Part shown: one piece after another, positions 28,598 through 37,061 of the stretch
Layout: each line of letters opens with the position of its first letter
Numbering within the stretch: the stretch's first letter is position 1
IMG/VR virus record: IMGVR_UViG_3300042485_000063
Coordinates: 1-38,296 of that record
Strand: one strand, 5' to 3'
Length of the DNA: 38,296 nt
DNA from: a virus
Notes under the pieces: model-generated
What the model was told of the DNA's origin: nothing
Database searches by the model: none
What the model saw: the letters and a program-made list of their open reading frames with translations, nothing else
Program-made: the position numbers and the translations under genes

Positions 28598-30207
28598 TAT
28601 CTAGTTCCTTGCTCTGTGTAATCCAAATCTATTCCAATAGCTGAAAACCAGTTAGCACCTGTAGGAGTAATACTTACTCTATGATAACGACCTGCACTTC
28701 GTACTGGACATCTGTTTTCTGAACTTGCTGATATAGGTGTTGAATATGTAATAGTGTCATCTAACATACGTCTAGAAGCCACAGAAACGTCTGCAGAGCC
28801 ATTATCTATAGAAGGTCTAATAAGAGTAAGCACAGAGTTATAACCGTATTCTAGGTCGTTTGTAGTGATAGTTGCTGTTGCTGGTAATCCTGTAAATGTA
28901 ATAATTCTAGTATCACGAACACCACCAAATAAGAATTTACCACCAGCATAAAGTCTATCGTCTAGTGTTGTAGTAAGAGTATCTATAGTTTTTAGTGCTG
29001 CAGCAGAGGCTACCATATCAATAGCAACACCTGTTCCAGAACCAACACCTGTAGCTGTAAATAATACACCTACCGTATTAGCAACTGCACCAATAAGTGT
29101 GTAGTTTGTTGTGCCTATGCTTCTAATGGTATATTGTTTGCCTACTACAAAAGAACCTGCTGTAACATTATAAGCTGTATCTAAACCATCTAAAGTTGTA
29201 CCTGTAGTAGCTAGAGTAGATAAAAAGTCTACGTCTGTATCTGCTTCACACCATTTTTGTGTTTCAAAGTTATAGATAAGTAGTGAACGAGAACCTGATA
29301 CTGTAGTGTAATTCCAAATAACTAGGTTGCGTTCAGGGTCTACTGCTGCTGATATAGAATCAATATCACCAATGTTAGCGTTGTTAAAAAAGTATCTGTC
29401 TACTTTTTCTGAACCAATACCAGTAATTTGTTGTCCGTTACATGAGTAGAAACCATCGTCTGATAAGAAATATGTTACACCACCGTATTGTGCTATAGAA
29501 CCACCTTCTATACATCCTACGTTACGAGAGATAGTATCAAACTGAAAGAATAGTGGTGAACCAATGTATGACATACGCACAATGGCTTTTTCTAGGAATA
29601 CAATACCAAATTCCCCACCTGTAATACCTGTAATGTCACCACCGTCAGGAAGTTCTTGGAAATCTGATTGTGATGCACCACCAGCTGTCCAATCTGTAGG
29701 GTCGTTAATATCTGACCAGTTTACTCGTGATGGATTTGAACCAGCACCTATATTAGCACCTACTACAAAGTCACGAACTACTGTAATGTATTTAGCTACT
29801 GGAGCAGCGGCTGCTAAATCTGCAAAGTCTGTAGATGAGTTTACATCAAAATATTGTATTTTTTCAGAGCCATTAGAAGCTAACGCATAGTCACCAAACT
29901 GTACAAATTGCCATCTATTAATACCAGTATATCCTGCTGCTTTAGATACATCTTCCATAGTTAAATCTGTAGAAGATACCTTAAATAGTTTAGTAGCACC
30001 ACCTGCAAATACAGTAACATCTGCATTTACTTTAGCTGCAAAACAGTTAGTAAGAGCTTCTGTAGCTACACCTGAATAGTTTACTGCTGATTTAAATGCA
30101 CCATATCCTACAGCTAAAGGAATAACGTTATTAGCTTCTGATACAGAGTCTAATATACTAGGTTGGTCAGGTAACCATTCTTTAAATGCTATGCGTTGTG
30201 TAGGCAT
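28597..30207 (-). CDS. tail tube/packaged-DNA stabilisation protein (P22 gp10-like)
   Basis: 536 residues from the ATG at 30207 (GAAGG upstream). Start 'PTQRIAFKEWLPDQPSI' and the repeated Gly-Phe/Trp-Ala blades resemble the gp10-type propeller proteins of P22-like tails. These close the tail and keep DNA in. A segment near residues 355-400 ('FVVGKQYTIRSIGTTNYTLIGA') looks like an inserted module found in many unrelated phage tail proteins. Position with adaptor and collar proteins agrees. Confidence 0.65.
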   Translation of the reverse strand: MPTQRIAFKEWLPDQPSILDSVSEANNVIPLAVGYGAFKSAVNYSGVATEALTNCFAAKVNADVTVFAGGATKLFKVSSTDLTMEDVSKAAGYTGINRWQFVQFGDYALASNGSEKIQYFDVNSSTDFADLAAAAPVAKYITVVRDFVVGANIGAGSNPSRVNWSDINDPTDWTAGGASQSDFQELPDGGDITGITGGEFGIVFLEKAIVRMSYIGSPLFFQFDTISRNVGCIEGGSIAQYGGVTYFLSDDGFYSCNGQQITGIGSEKVDRYFFNNANIGDIDSISAAVDPERNLVIWNYTTVSGSRSLLIYNFETQKWCEADTDVDFLSTLATTGTTLDGLDTAYNVTAGSFVVGKQYTIRSIGTTNYTLIGAVANTVGVLFTATGVGSGTGVAIDMVASAAALKTIDTLTTTLDDRLYAGGKFLFGGVRDTRIITFTGLPATATITTNDLEYGYNSVLTLIRPSIDNGSADVSVASRRMLDDTITYSTPISASSENRCPVRSAGRYHRVSITPTGANWFSAIGIDLDYTEQGTR

Positions 30208-30209
30208 TA

Positions 30210-30914
30210 TTAAGCCTTCATAATATAGCAAAGGGCATAGTATGGTGGCAAGTTAGCATTAGTGCCACTAGAACCTTCCGTTGAGTTTGCAACTGTAATA
30301 CCTGTAGTAGCTGTACTTGTTGTTGTGCTACCAGAGTTTGTCATACGAGGTGGTGAACCAGTACCAGAGTCAGATATTGTTGAAATACCAACTGTATGAC
30401 TATGACCAGAATCTGTAACTGTTGCAGTATGGGTATGAGATACGACAATAGCATCTGCACTACCACCTGTTGCACCTACAGCATAAGTAGATGTAGCACC
30501 TACTACAAAGCGATTGCGTAAGTCAGGTGTTGAATTAGATCCATCACATAATAACCAACCAGTAGGAATAGTAGCAGATGATCCTGACCATAACATAATC
30601 ATACCAGCTACAAACGCATTACCCCATGTAGGTGTGCCTGAACCTGCTGATACCATTACCTGACCAGACGTGCCTGCAGCACCATCTAATGTTAGCCCAC
30701 CTGTAACTGCTAATGTTCCTGAAGATGTTAAAGTTCCAGCAACTGTAAAACCATCACCAGAAGTTCCTGCTTGTTGGTCTTTTAATTGACCCATTAAGCT
30801 ACGAACAGCGTTGTTTAAGTTAGCTGGCGAACATCCTTCAGCAATGTTAATATTACTTATGTCGGTGTTATCTGCTGCTGTTGATGAATATTCACTAATT
30901 TTTGTCTTTGCCAT
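30210..30914 (-). CDS. tail fibre with Phage Tail Collar domain
   Basis: 234 residues. N-terminal 'NLNNAVRSLMGQLKD' (near 31-45) is a virion-attachment segment. Residues 105-150 carry the collar domain ('GMIMLWSGSSATIPTGWLLC', then 'TPDLRNRFVVGA'). After that comes a His-x-His metal-binding stretch ('SHTHTATV', 'SGHSHTVG') like metal-stabilised trimeric fibre tips. Ends 'LPPYYALCYIMKA', the family end. Host-recognition fibre. Confidence 0.88.
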   Translation of the reverse strand: MAKTKISEYSSTAADNTDISNINIAEGCSPANLNNAVRSLMGQLKDQQAGTSGDGFTVAGTLTSSGTLAVTGGLTLDGAAGTSGQVMVSAGSGTPTWGNAFVAGMIMLWSGSSATIPTGWLLCDGSNSTPDLRNRFVVGATSTYAVGATGGSADAIVVSHTHTATVTDSGHSHTVGISTISDSGTGSPPRMTNSGSTTTSTATTGITVANSTEGSSGTNANLPPYYALCYIMKA

Positions 30915-30917
30915 GTT

Positions 30918-31877
30918 TTACCCTTGTCTTAACCAAATGTCTGTGCTTGGAGTAACTTCAGCCCAAGTTTCTGTTCCTGCTGTTATTTCTGTCCATGTAT
31001 CCGTAGAAGCTGATACTGCTGTCCATGTTTCTGATCCTGCTGATACTGGTGTCCATGTTTCTGTGCCTGCTGGTACATCTATCCACTCTTCACCTAATAT
31101 TGTGCCTTTAGTGGTAACTGTGCCTACACCTTCTACATAAGCATATCCTGCTAATATAGCGTTAGGGCTTACTGTGACGATAGCAAACCCATTTATATAT
31201 GCAAAACCTGATACTACATAACCACCTAATGCTGTGACTGTTGCAGTTCCTGTGATAGATGCACTATCAAATGTAAGTCTGTTAGCGTTAGCAGTAACTG
31301 TACCTGTTGCTGTAATACTTGCTGCATTTGTTCTTGTTCTTTGTGCAGATGCTGTAACTGTAGCATTAGCAGTAATAACACCGCTAGCAGAAAATATGCT
31401 ATTAGCATTAGCAGTAACTGTAGCGTTACCTGTGATAGAGCCAATACCAAACTGAACTCTATTACCATTGGCTGTGACAGTAGCATTTGCTGAAATACTA
31501 CCACTACCGAATAATGTAGTATTAGCACTTGCATTTACTGTGGCTGTTACGTTTACATCTGCTATGCCATAGATGAATGAGAAACCATCTACAGTAATAA
31601 CAGCAGAGACTGATATAGCTGCACTACCTGTGCGTTCTCTAATAGCACTTGCTGATACTGTACCTGTGCAGTTTACGACTGCATTGCCAAATAGCAATCT
31701 ATTTCCGTTAGCAGTTACAGTTGCATTGCCTGTAATAGCAGCACTAAATGGTAGTATTCTAAAACCTAGAGCTGTGACTGTAGCTGTTGCATTTACACTA
31801 GCTGAAGCTAGTAGTGTTTGACCTCCGCCTGCTAACGAGCTAAAAGGAGCTTGGGAAAAGCTAGCTATGCCAAACAT
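30918..31877 (-). CDS. two-tier tandem-repeat fibre-like protein
   Basis: 319 residues built of repeats. Residues ~25-245 hold about twelve copies of a ~17-residue unit around 'ITGNATVTANGNR' with Phe/Gly turns. Residues ~265-312 hold five copies of a ~10-residue unit around Gly-Thr-Glu-Thr-Trp-Thr. Beta-solenoid or fibre shaft is likely. No signal peptide. Lies between collar fibre and adhesin. Repeat number could change by recombination, giving phase variation. Confidence 0.6.
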   Translation of the reverse strand: MFGIASFSQAPFSSLAGGGQTLLASASVNATATVTALGFRILPFSAAITGNATVTANGNRLLFGNAVVNCTGTVSASAIRERTGSAAISVSAVITVDGFSFIYGIADVNVTATVNASANTTLFGSGSISANATVTANGNRVQFGIGSITGNATVTANANSIFSASGVITANATVTASAQRTRTNAASITATGTVTANANRLTFDSASITGTATVTALGGYVVSGFAYINGFAIVTVSPNAILAGYAYVEGVGTVTTKGTILGEEWIDVPAGTETWTPVSAGSETWTAVSASTDTWTEITAGTETWAEVTPSTDIWLRQG

Positions 31878-31887
31878 TTATTGCTCC

Positions 31888-32235
31888 TTAAAGTGTTACT
31901 TCTTCCCAGTTAGTAATGGATTCATTCCATTTATATACTTTATCGTCTGTAGGATATGCTACAGGTGCTTCCCATAACCATGTTGTATTATTAAGTGTCC
32001 ATGATGGAAATGGTTGCGGTGCATAGAATACGTCATTAGTAGCATCATAGTTGTAACCAATACCAGCGTAGTTACCTCTTAAAGGTCTACCTTCTGGATG
32101 TTGATTACCATGTGTGTTGTATGAAGTTTGTAACCAAGTACCTGCACTTGAGTCTACAAATGTATCAAAGAATTCTTTTTCTGCTACTATAACTTGTACT
32201 ACCTTACCGTCTAAAACTTTTGCAAAATGTGACAT
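31888..32235 (-). CDS. tail-associated small protein, cyanophage type
   Basis: 115 residues. Starts 'MSHFAKVLDGKVVQVIVAE', continues with 'RPLRGNYAGIGYNYDATNDVFYAPQPFPSWTLN' (near 50-82), and ends Trp-Asn...Trp-Glu-Glu. This sequence type is common among marine and freshwater phage tail genes. Probably a fibre-associated or structural protein; function not established. Confidence 0.75.
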   Translation of the reverse strand: MSHFAKVLDGKVVQVIVAEKEFFDTFVDSSAGTWLQTSYNTHGNQHPEGRPLRGNYAGIGYNYDATNDVFYAPQPFPSWTLNNTTWLWEAPVAYPTDDKVYKWNESITNWEEVTL

Positions 32236-32244
32236 TGTTTTTCC

Positions 32245-33504
32245 TTATGCTGTATAGCTTCCTGAAGCGTTAAATGTAATAATTGTATTTGAGCCTGATG
32301 TTGTAATTGTAGGTGAACCTGTAGTTGTACCTGTATAGTTTGCTGTTGGTACTGATAAAATAACGACACCTGAACCTCCAGCACCTCCAGTTACAGTATT
32401 ACCTAATTGAGATGAGCCACCTCCACCTCCTCCAGTATTTGCAGTTCCTGCAGTTCCAGCTCCTCCATTATTTCCACCATTACCACCACCACCTGAACCG
32501 CCTGTACCAGCAGTTGCTGTTGAACCAATACCACCACCGCCACCACCTGCACGAGTTACTGATGAGCCTGTTATTGATGATGCAGTACCTGCACCTCCAT
32601 TACCGCCATTTGTTCCTGAACCATTCCCGCCAACTGCTGATGCACCTCCACCACCACCACCACCGTATTGAGGACTTGATGAGCCTGCTCCACCATTATT
32701 ACCTTGACCTGATGTTCCAGAACCACCAGCAGTAGTATACACTCCTGAAGTGCCACCGCCACTACCACCATTACCTCCTGCAACATTTACATTATTACCA
32801 CCATAACCACCACCTGTAGAAGAAACTAAACTTCCTATGGATGATGTACCACCTTGAGTGCTTGCAGCACCACCAGCTCCAACAGTTACTGTATATGTTG
32901 TTCCAATAACTAAAGATGTTGTTCCAGATAAATACCCACCTGCTCCACCACCACCGCCAAGATTAATGCCTGTTTGAGCTGTACCACCTCCACCACCGCC
33001 AGCAACTGATAAATAAGATACTGTGTATACAGTTGAAAGTGGTAATGTTGTATAAGCTGCACTAGATACAACCCAACCTTGTGTAACATCAATGTAGGTT
33101 AATATAATTGATTCACGATTTGTTGTTAATACATAATTATCTGCAACACCTGTAATATTAGACCCATTACGCCCTAATGTAATATTTTTTGTAGCAAATG
33201 TACCAGCATAATCTATAATTTGAATTTGGTTACCTGCTATAGGACTTGCAGGAAGAGTTACTGTAAATGCTGTACTTGTAGTATTACATGGATATATATT
33301 ACCAGCTACTGCAGTAAATCCAGTTGTTTGTACAGACTGTAAAGAAAGTCCTCCTCCTTGTACCCAAGCAGAGCCATTGTAAAATTCCATAGCACCAATA
33401 GTCGTGTTATATCCCATTTGTCCTGTACTGGGAGCAGACGGTCTACCAGCAGTAGTCCATGTAGCATTAGTTATGCCATTTGTTCCTGATATGCTTACAG
33501 GCAT
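32245..33504 (-). CDS. Gly-rich tail adhesin
   Basis: 419 residues. N-terminal third (1-150) resembles fibre shaft domains ('GITNATWTTAGRPSAPSTGQMGYNT', given here as a family pattern only up to 20 at residues 10-29). The C-terminal 250 are dominated by Gly-Gly-Gly loops with Ser/Thr/Asn between, a polyglycine-II-type sandwich as in phage receptor-binding adhesins. Likely binds the host surface. Low-complexity makes indel variation probable. Confidence 0.75.
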   Translation of the reverse strand: MPVSISGTNGITNATWTTAGRPSAPSTGQMGYNTTIGAMEFYNGSAWVQGGGLSLQSVQTTGFTAVAGNIYPCNTTSTAFTVTLPASPIAGNQIQIIDYAGTFATKNITLGRNGSNITGVADNYVLTTNRESIILTYIDVTQGWVVSSAAYTTLPLSTVYTVSYLSVAGGGGGGTAQTGINLGGGGGAGGYLSGTTSLVIGTTYTVTVGAGGAASTQGGTSSIGSLVSSTGGGYGGNNVNVAGGNGGSGGGTSGVYTTAGGSGTSGQGNNGGAGSSSPQYGGGGGGGASAVGGNGSGTNGGNGGAGTASSITGSSVTRAGGGGGGIGSTATAGTGGSGGGGNGGNNGGAGTAGTANTGGGGGGSSQLGNTVTGGAGGSGVVILSVPTANYTGTTTGSPTITTSGSNTIITFNASGSYTA

Positions 33505-33668
33505 TATACTGTTCCTTCTAATTGTTCGTCTGTAGGTCTAGGTAGTATAGGATGTTCCCATTTAGCTATGTAGTCACCTTTACCGTCAGAGTCGTTTTGT
33601 AAGGTGATTGTGGTTAGGAAGTCTTGTTGTTCTAGTTGTGGATAGATAGCCATAATTTTTTCAAACAT
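33504..33668 (-). CDS. XkdW-like small tail protein
   Basis: 54 residues. 'YPQLEQQDFLTTITLQNDSDGKG' and 'YIAKWEHPILPRPTDEQLE' match the XkdW/fibre-associated small protein pattern (Tyr-Pro...Asp-Phe...Tyr-Ile...Trp...Arg-Pro-Thr-x-Glu-Gln-Leu), written here in two parts. Overlaps the adhesin start by one base and follows the C1q-like gene. Probably a tail assembly or fibre-linking protein. Confidence 0.65.
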   Translation of the reverse strand: MFEKIMAIYPQLEQQDFLTTITLQNDSDGKGDYIAKWEHPILPRPTDEQLEGTV

Positions 33669-34234
33669 TACGCTGCCCTCGCTAAAAAACCAGAAATATA
33701 TGTTTGTGTAGCATTAGTACCAGCAGCAGTTGCGGAGCCAACTGTAACGCTTGAGTAAGCATATAGTTCAATGTAGTCTGTGGAGCCGTTTAAATAAACA
33801 ACGATGCTAACTACACCTTGCCACTCACTTGCTGCTACAGCAGAAAAAGAGCCACTTGCAATGTTTGCTCCATTTTTATAAATGGCTGGTATTGCATACG
33901 AAAGATTGGTTCCACTAATATCTACGCATCCATTTATTTGGTAGTAACCAGCGACATTTGGAGTAAATCTATAATTTGTAGTGCTATCAAAACAATTTGC
34001 TGTATCAAATATTTCAGCATTTAATTGAATTTTTGTAAACGCATTATTTGAAAGACTGGTTTGACTACCATTTCTATAAGCACTAAACGCTGGTCCTGTT
34101 CCTGCAAAAGTAGAACCTGTAGTAATTACTGTCCCACTCGTAGTAGGCAATGTTAGCGTAGTTGTGCCTGATACTGCTGGAGACTCTAGTGTGACTGAAC
34201 CTGACGTTGCACCACTTAAAATTAGCTTTGCCAT
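33668..34234 (-). CDS. C1q-like tail/fibre protein
   Basis: 188 residues. N-terminal repeat-like 'ILSGATSGSVTLESPAVSGT' (4-23) forms a short beta shaft seen in many marine phages. From residue 48 on, 'AFSAYRNGSQTSL' and 'NYRFTPNVAGYYQINGCVDI' match the C1q/TNF jelly-roll (Phe-x-Ala...Phe...Gly-x-Tyr-x-Ile). Probably a trimer on the fibre tip. Overlaps neighbours by TAATG. Confidence 0.7.
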   Translation of the reverse strand: MAKLILSGATSGSVTLESPAVSGTTTLTLPTTSGTVITTGSTFAGTGPAFSAYRNGSQTSLSNNAFTKIQLNAEIFDTANCFDSTTNYRFTPNVAGYYQINGCVDISGTNLSYAIPAIYKNGANIASGSFSAVAASEWQGVVSIVVYLNGSTDYIELYAYSSVTVGSATAAGTNATQTYISGFLARAA

Positions 34235-34509
34235 TAGTTATTACCTTTTGGATATTTAGCTTTTACTGCTAGACAAGCGTCTATATAGGCTTGTACTTGT
34301 GCGTTATCACCTTTTACAATACCGTCTAGGTAGTCTGTAATAGCAGGATATTCTTTAGCTCGTAGTTCTTTGTATGTTTCTGGGTCAATCCAAGCGTCAA
34401 CAAGTAATAAATCTATTTCTACTTTATTGCCATCTTTGTCAAATGCACCTGCGGTATCATCTACAGAAACAACATTAGGATATAGTTTATATATAGCATT
34501 ATGATTCAT
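34234..34509 (-). CDS. small fibre-associated protein
   Basis: 91 residues. 'AKEYPAITDYLDGIVKGDNA' (near 51-70) and 'YIDACLAVKAKYPK' (near 75-88) form a widely shared C-terminal motif of small tail-fibre-gene neighbours in aquatic phages. The N-terminal half ('YKLYPNVVSVDD') resembles the same group. Exact role unknown; possibly fibre chaperone. Confidence 0.7.
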   Translation of the reverse strand: MNHNAIYKLYPNVVSVDDTAGAFDKDGNKVEIDLLLVDAWIDPETYKELRAKEYPAITDYLDGIVKGDNAQVQAYIDACLAVKAKYPKGNN

Positions 34510-35156
34510 TATCCTTTAATCTCCATAACTGTAATTGAAGATGGCGTTCTAGCTCTAAAATTTGCATTATCATCCGCATAACTTCTATTTACATAACCAG
34601 TGCCAGCATTTACTTGCGTTTGTATTTTATATGTTACAGATGATGTAGATGAAGGAGAGTCTAAATATATGCCAACATTCGGTACATTGGATATAGTAAA
34701 TTCATTTGATCCTGAAGTTCCGCATAATGCTGTAGTAGCAGAAACTCTACTGCTTGCAGCATCTCCAATAAATATAGTCGTACTATTTCTAACTAAAAAC
34801 GTAGACATTTGGAAATTTTCCATACTTGTATTAACGTTAAACATTATTAATATTTTATTTGATGAACTAGATGGAGTAATAGATACTGATAAACCAGTAA
34901 TATCTGTTGCTGAAGTACTTGTTGTAGAAAATGTATCTGTTTTAGTTGTACTTACCACTTGCAACACACTTCCTGTTGGCATACTAGAAGATGCTAATTT
35001 ACCTGTAGCAGTTAATGTTCCTGCAAATGTAGCATTTTGTGATGTATCTATAGTAAGAGCTGTAGTTCCGCTATTAGTTTGTAATACTAAAGAGCCACTA
35101 TTGTCAGGCTGTATCACTACACCATTAGTGGTAGTTGCGTTTATAATTGTACTCAT
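34509..35156 (-). CDS. fibre protein, shaft plus jelly-roll-like domain
   Basis: 215 residues from the ATG at 35156 (ATGA overlap with the upstream stop). Residues 8-55 resemble the shaft start ('LVLQTNSGTTALTIDTSQNA') of many aquatic phage fibres. The rest is Ser/Thr-rich beta. The start of the shaft parallels the 34234 gene product, suggesting they arose by duplication and exchange of tip domains. Confidence 0.65.
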   Translation of the reverse strand: MSTIINATTTNGVVIQPDNSGSLVLQTNSGTTALTIDTSQNATFAGTLTATGKLASSSMPTGSVLQVVSTTKTDTFSTTSTSATDITGLSVSITPSSSSNKILIMFNVNTSMENFQMSTFLVRNSTTIFIGDAASSRVSATTALCGTSGSNEFTISNVPNVGIYLDSPSSTSSVTYKIQTQVNAGTGYVNRSYADDNANFRARTPSSITVMEIKG

Positions 35157-35644
35157 ACTATCACCCAACGAGAAGTAGAAGGAACTGTAACTGTAACACT
35201 TCCAGAAATTGTAATATCCCCAGCTTCTACAGAGTTATATCCTGTAGGGAATGTATAAGATGTACCTATAGTTGCGTTATTAACATTAAGTCCGTTAGAT
35301 GCAGCAAACTGTGGTGCATAAGCATCACCATTAGCATCTTGGTAAACAGCTTCTTCAGCAGGGTAAGTTACAAATACATTCTTTGTGCCTGCACTAAAGT
35401 TTACTGCTGTGCCACCATTGCTAGACTCTAATATGGTATTACGAGCTAAAGTAGTACCTGAAGATGTGTAAGTACCTAGACCTACTTCCCATTCTGTGCC
35501 ACCTACAATAGCGTAGTAAGTAGTATTACCGTTACCTATAACAGAGAATGACTGAAAGCCAGATACTGCACCAGCAAGCGTAAACGTACCTGTACCTGTG
35601 GTGGTACTTGTTTCCTGTACCCTATCCTTTACGACTAAAGGCAT
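35153..35644 (-). CDS. phage tail protein, conserved
   Basis: 163 residues. 'VKDRVQETSTTTGTGTFTLAG' type start (residues 5-24) and 'FSVIGNGNTTYYAIVGGTEWEVGLGTY' (split around 33-58) are very common in phage tail gene clusters. 'LARNTILESS' near 66-75. A structural, probably fibre-base protein. No enzyme motif. Confidence 0.7.
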   Translation of the reverse strand: MPLVVKDRVQETSTTTGTGTFTLAGAVSGFQSFSVIGNGNTTYYAIVGGTEWEVGLGTYTSSGTTLARNTILESSNGGTAVNFSAGTKNVFVTYPAEEAVYQDANGDAYAPQFAASNGLNVNNATIGTSYTFPTGYNSVEAGDITISGSVTVTVPSTSRWVIV

Positions 35645-35653
35645 GAGTTATCC

Positions 35654-36040
35654 TTAAGCTAAAGTAACTGAAAGGTTACCTGTTGAAATCTTAAAGATAT
35701 CACCAGTATCAATTGTTTTAGCTGTATCTAAAGGTGTATGGTAAAGTAAGTTGCCTGTTGTTAAAGCATCATAAATACCAATCCAGCCTACTGTTCCCCA
35801 TGAAGATGTACAAGTTGGAAATGTAACGTCTGCATTATTTGTAGTTACACCGTTAGAAGGTGCAGCAAATGTGACTGCTGTTCTAGCATATGATCCACCA
35901 GTTACTTCTGTACCACTACCTGCATCTGTAGGGTCACTTGTAAATAATGCTACATAAACTGTTGTAGGTGCTGTATAAGATGTTGCTCGTAGAGTTACGT
36001 TAATTAAAGCGTTCTCTAAATAGTTTGACATTTCTGACAT
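35654..36040 (-). CDS. conserved phage tail/structural protein
   Basis: 128 residues. 'YLENALINVTLRATSYTAPT' (7-26), then 'VYVALFTSDPTD' and 'WGTVGWIGIYDA' (near 79-90) form a pattern shared by small structural proteins of many phages. Beta-rich. Neighbouring adaptor and tail genes support a virion role. Confidence 0.75.
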   Translation of the reverse strand: MSEMSNYLENALINVTLRATSYTAPTTVYVALFTSDPTDAGSGTEVTGGSYARTAVTFAAPSNGVTTNNADVTFPTCTSSWGTVGWIGIYDALTTGNLLYHTPLDTAKTIDTGDIFKISTGNLSVTLA

Positions 36041-36049
36041 AATTTTTCC

Positions 36050-36661
36050 TTAAGCTGTTGTAATTGAAAGATTACCAGTGTACTCACTAGAATCATCTGC
36101 TGCTGTTAATGAATTTACACCCCTATCGTATAATGCAGCCCAAGTTTGCACTCTTGCGTCATTCATAAGATATGGTTCTGCCTCACCTAATGTTGCGTAT
36201 AACAATAAATCTTGGCAATTAGCTAAAAATACATTAGATGAAACTGATGAGCTTAAATATGGCGGTGCTGCATAATAAAGCATATTTAATGTGTATGTTG
36301 AATCTGGAATAGGTGCAAATTGAAATTCTGCTGCTAATACTGTATATTTTGTAGGTACGCCTGATTCTGTTGTTCTGGCGTTAGTAAAGAAACTTGGATT
36401 GCTTAAATATTCAATAGTAGATACAGGTGTAGTTTGCAAATATAACCCACGCATAGCCAAAAAGTCGCTAGGAAGTGCAACTGTTTTATCACCAGCTGTT
36501 GTGGTAGTAGTAACAACTTTAAGCATAAATCTTGCACGAAGATCACGTCTTAATCTATTTTCTGCTAATTGAATAAAATCTGGGATTTGTGTTGTTAAAT
36601 CACTACGAGCCAAGTAATCAGCTACTGTAGCTTTTAGGTCTGTGTAATTAGTAAATGCCAT
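36050..36661 (-). CDS. head-tail adaptor protein
   Basis: 203 residues. Helical N-terminus 'YLARSDLTTQIPDFIQLAEN' (17-36) followed by 'RLRRDLRARFM', then beta strands and 'YATLGEAEPYL' (near 154-164). This is the pattern of gp4-type or gp11-type adaptors that connect portal and tail in podoviruses. Third gene after the capsid, the usual position. Confidence 0.75.
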   Translation of the reverse strand: MAFTNYTDLKATVADYLARSDLTTQIPDFIQLAENRLRRDLRARFMLKVVTTTTTAGDKTVALPSDFLAMRGLYLQTTPVSTIEYLSNPSFFTNARTTESGVPTKYTVLAAEFQFAPIPDSTYTLNMLYYAAPPYLSSSVSSNVFLANCQDLLLYATLGEAEPYLMNDARVQTWAALYDRGVNSLTAADDSSEYTGNLSITTA

Positions 36662-36969
36662 TATACTGTGCCTTCTCGTGTTCTAAACACTTTGTTATCT
36701 GGGTCATTAAGAAATTTTCTAAATGCTTTTTGGTCTATGACATGGAATCCACGCACAATACCTCTTTTGTTTAATTCGTCAAAGACAGTCATAGGAATAC
36801 TAGCTATCTTGTTATCAAATATATCATCACCCCAACGAGTGTGTTTATCTGTATGTTTTCTTTGGTTGTAATTACTATCTATAATATCTGTAATGTCTTG
36901 TCTAGTTTCTATTACTAAACCATTATCAGTATCATGAACAACGCTTGTTCTAAATGTTATTGGTTTCAT
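36661..36969 (-). CDS. small conserved phage structural protein
   Basis: 102 residues. 'HTRWGDDIFDNKIASIPMTV' (near 42-61) and 'FHVIDQKAFRKFLNDPDNKVF' (near 75-95) recur in podovirus genes downstream of the capsid in aquatic phages. Basic and soluble. May complete the head or connect the adaptor. Function not established. Confidence 0.65.
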   Translation of the reverse strand: MKPITFRTSVVHDTDNGLVIETRQDITDIIDSNYNQRKHTDKHTRWGDDIFDNKIASIPMTVFDELNKRGIVRGFHVIDQKAFRKFLNDPDNKVFRTREGTV

Positions 36970-36983
36970 ATTAAAATGTCACT

Positions 36984-37026
36984 ATAAAAAGAATAACAGA
37001 GGTGTAGGCATGACCTATCACCTCTG
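36984..37026 (-). terminator. hairpin and T-rich tract after the capsid gene
   Basis: CAGAGGTG (36997-37004) pairs perfectly with CACCTCTG (37019-37026), extended by TAGG/CCTA with one bulge. On the minus strand it is followed by a T-rich tract (36996-36984). This is a partial terminator between the capsid gene and the tail genes; it would raise capsid mRNA over downstream genes and could be overridden by antitermination. Confidence 0.75.
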
Positions 37027-37061
37027 CACTCAATAATGGATAAAGTTCCATTAAACCTTTA

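Noticed and set aside
31234-31455. Val/Ala-rich frames opposite and within the repeat fibre gene
   Set aside because: Repeats keep other frames open too; no independent start signal.
32412-32735. His/Leu-rich rightward frame
   Set aside because: Complement of the glycine-rich adhesin codons; the composition follows from GGT/GGA runs read on the other strand.
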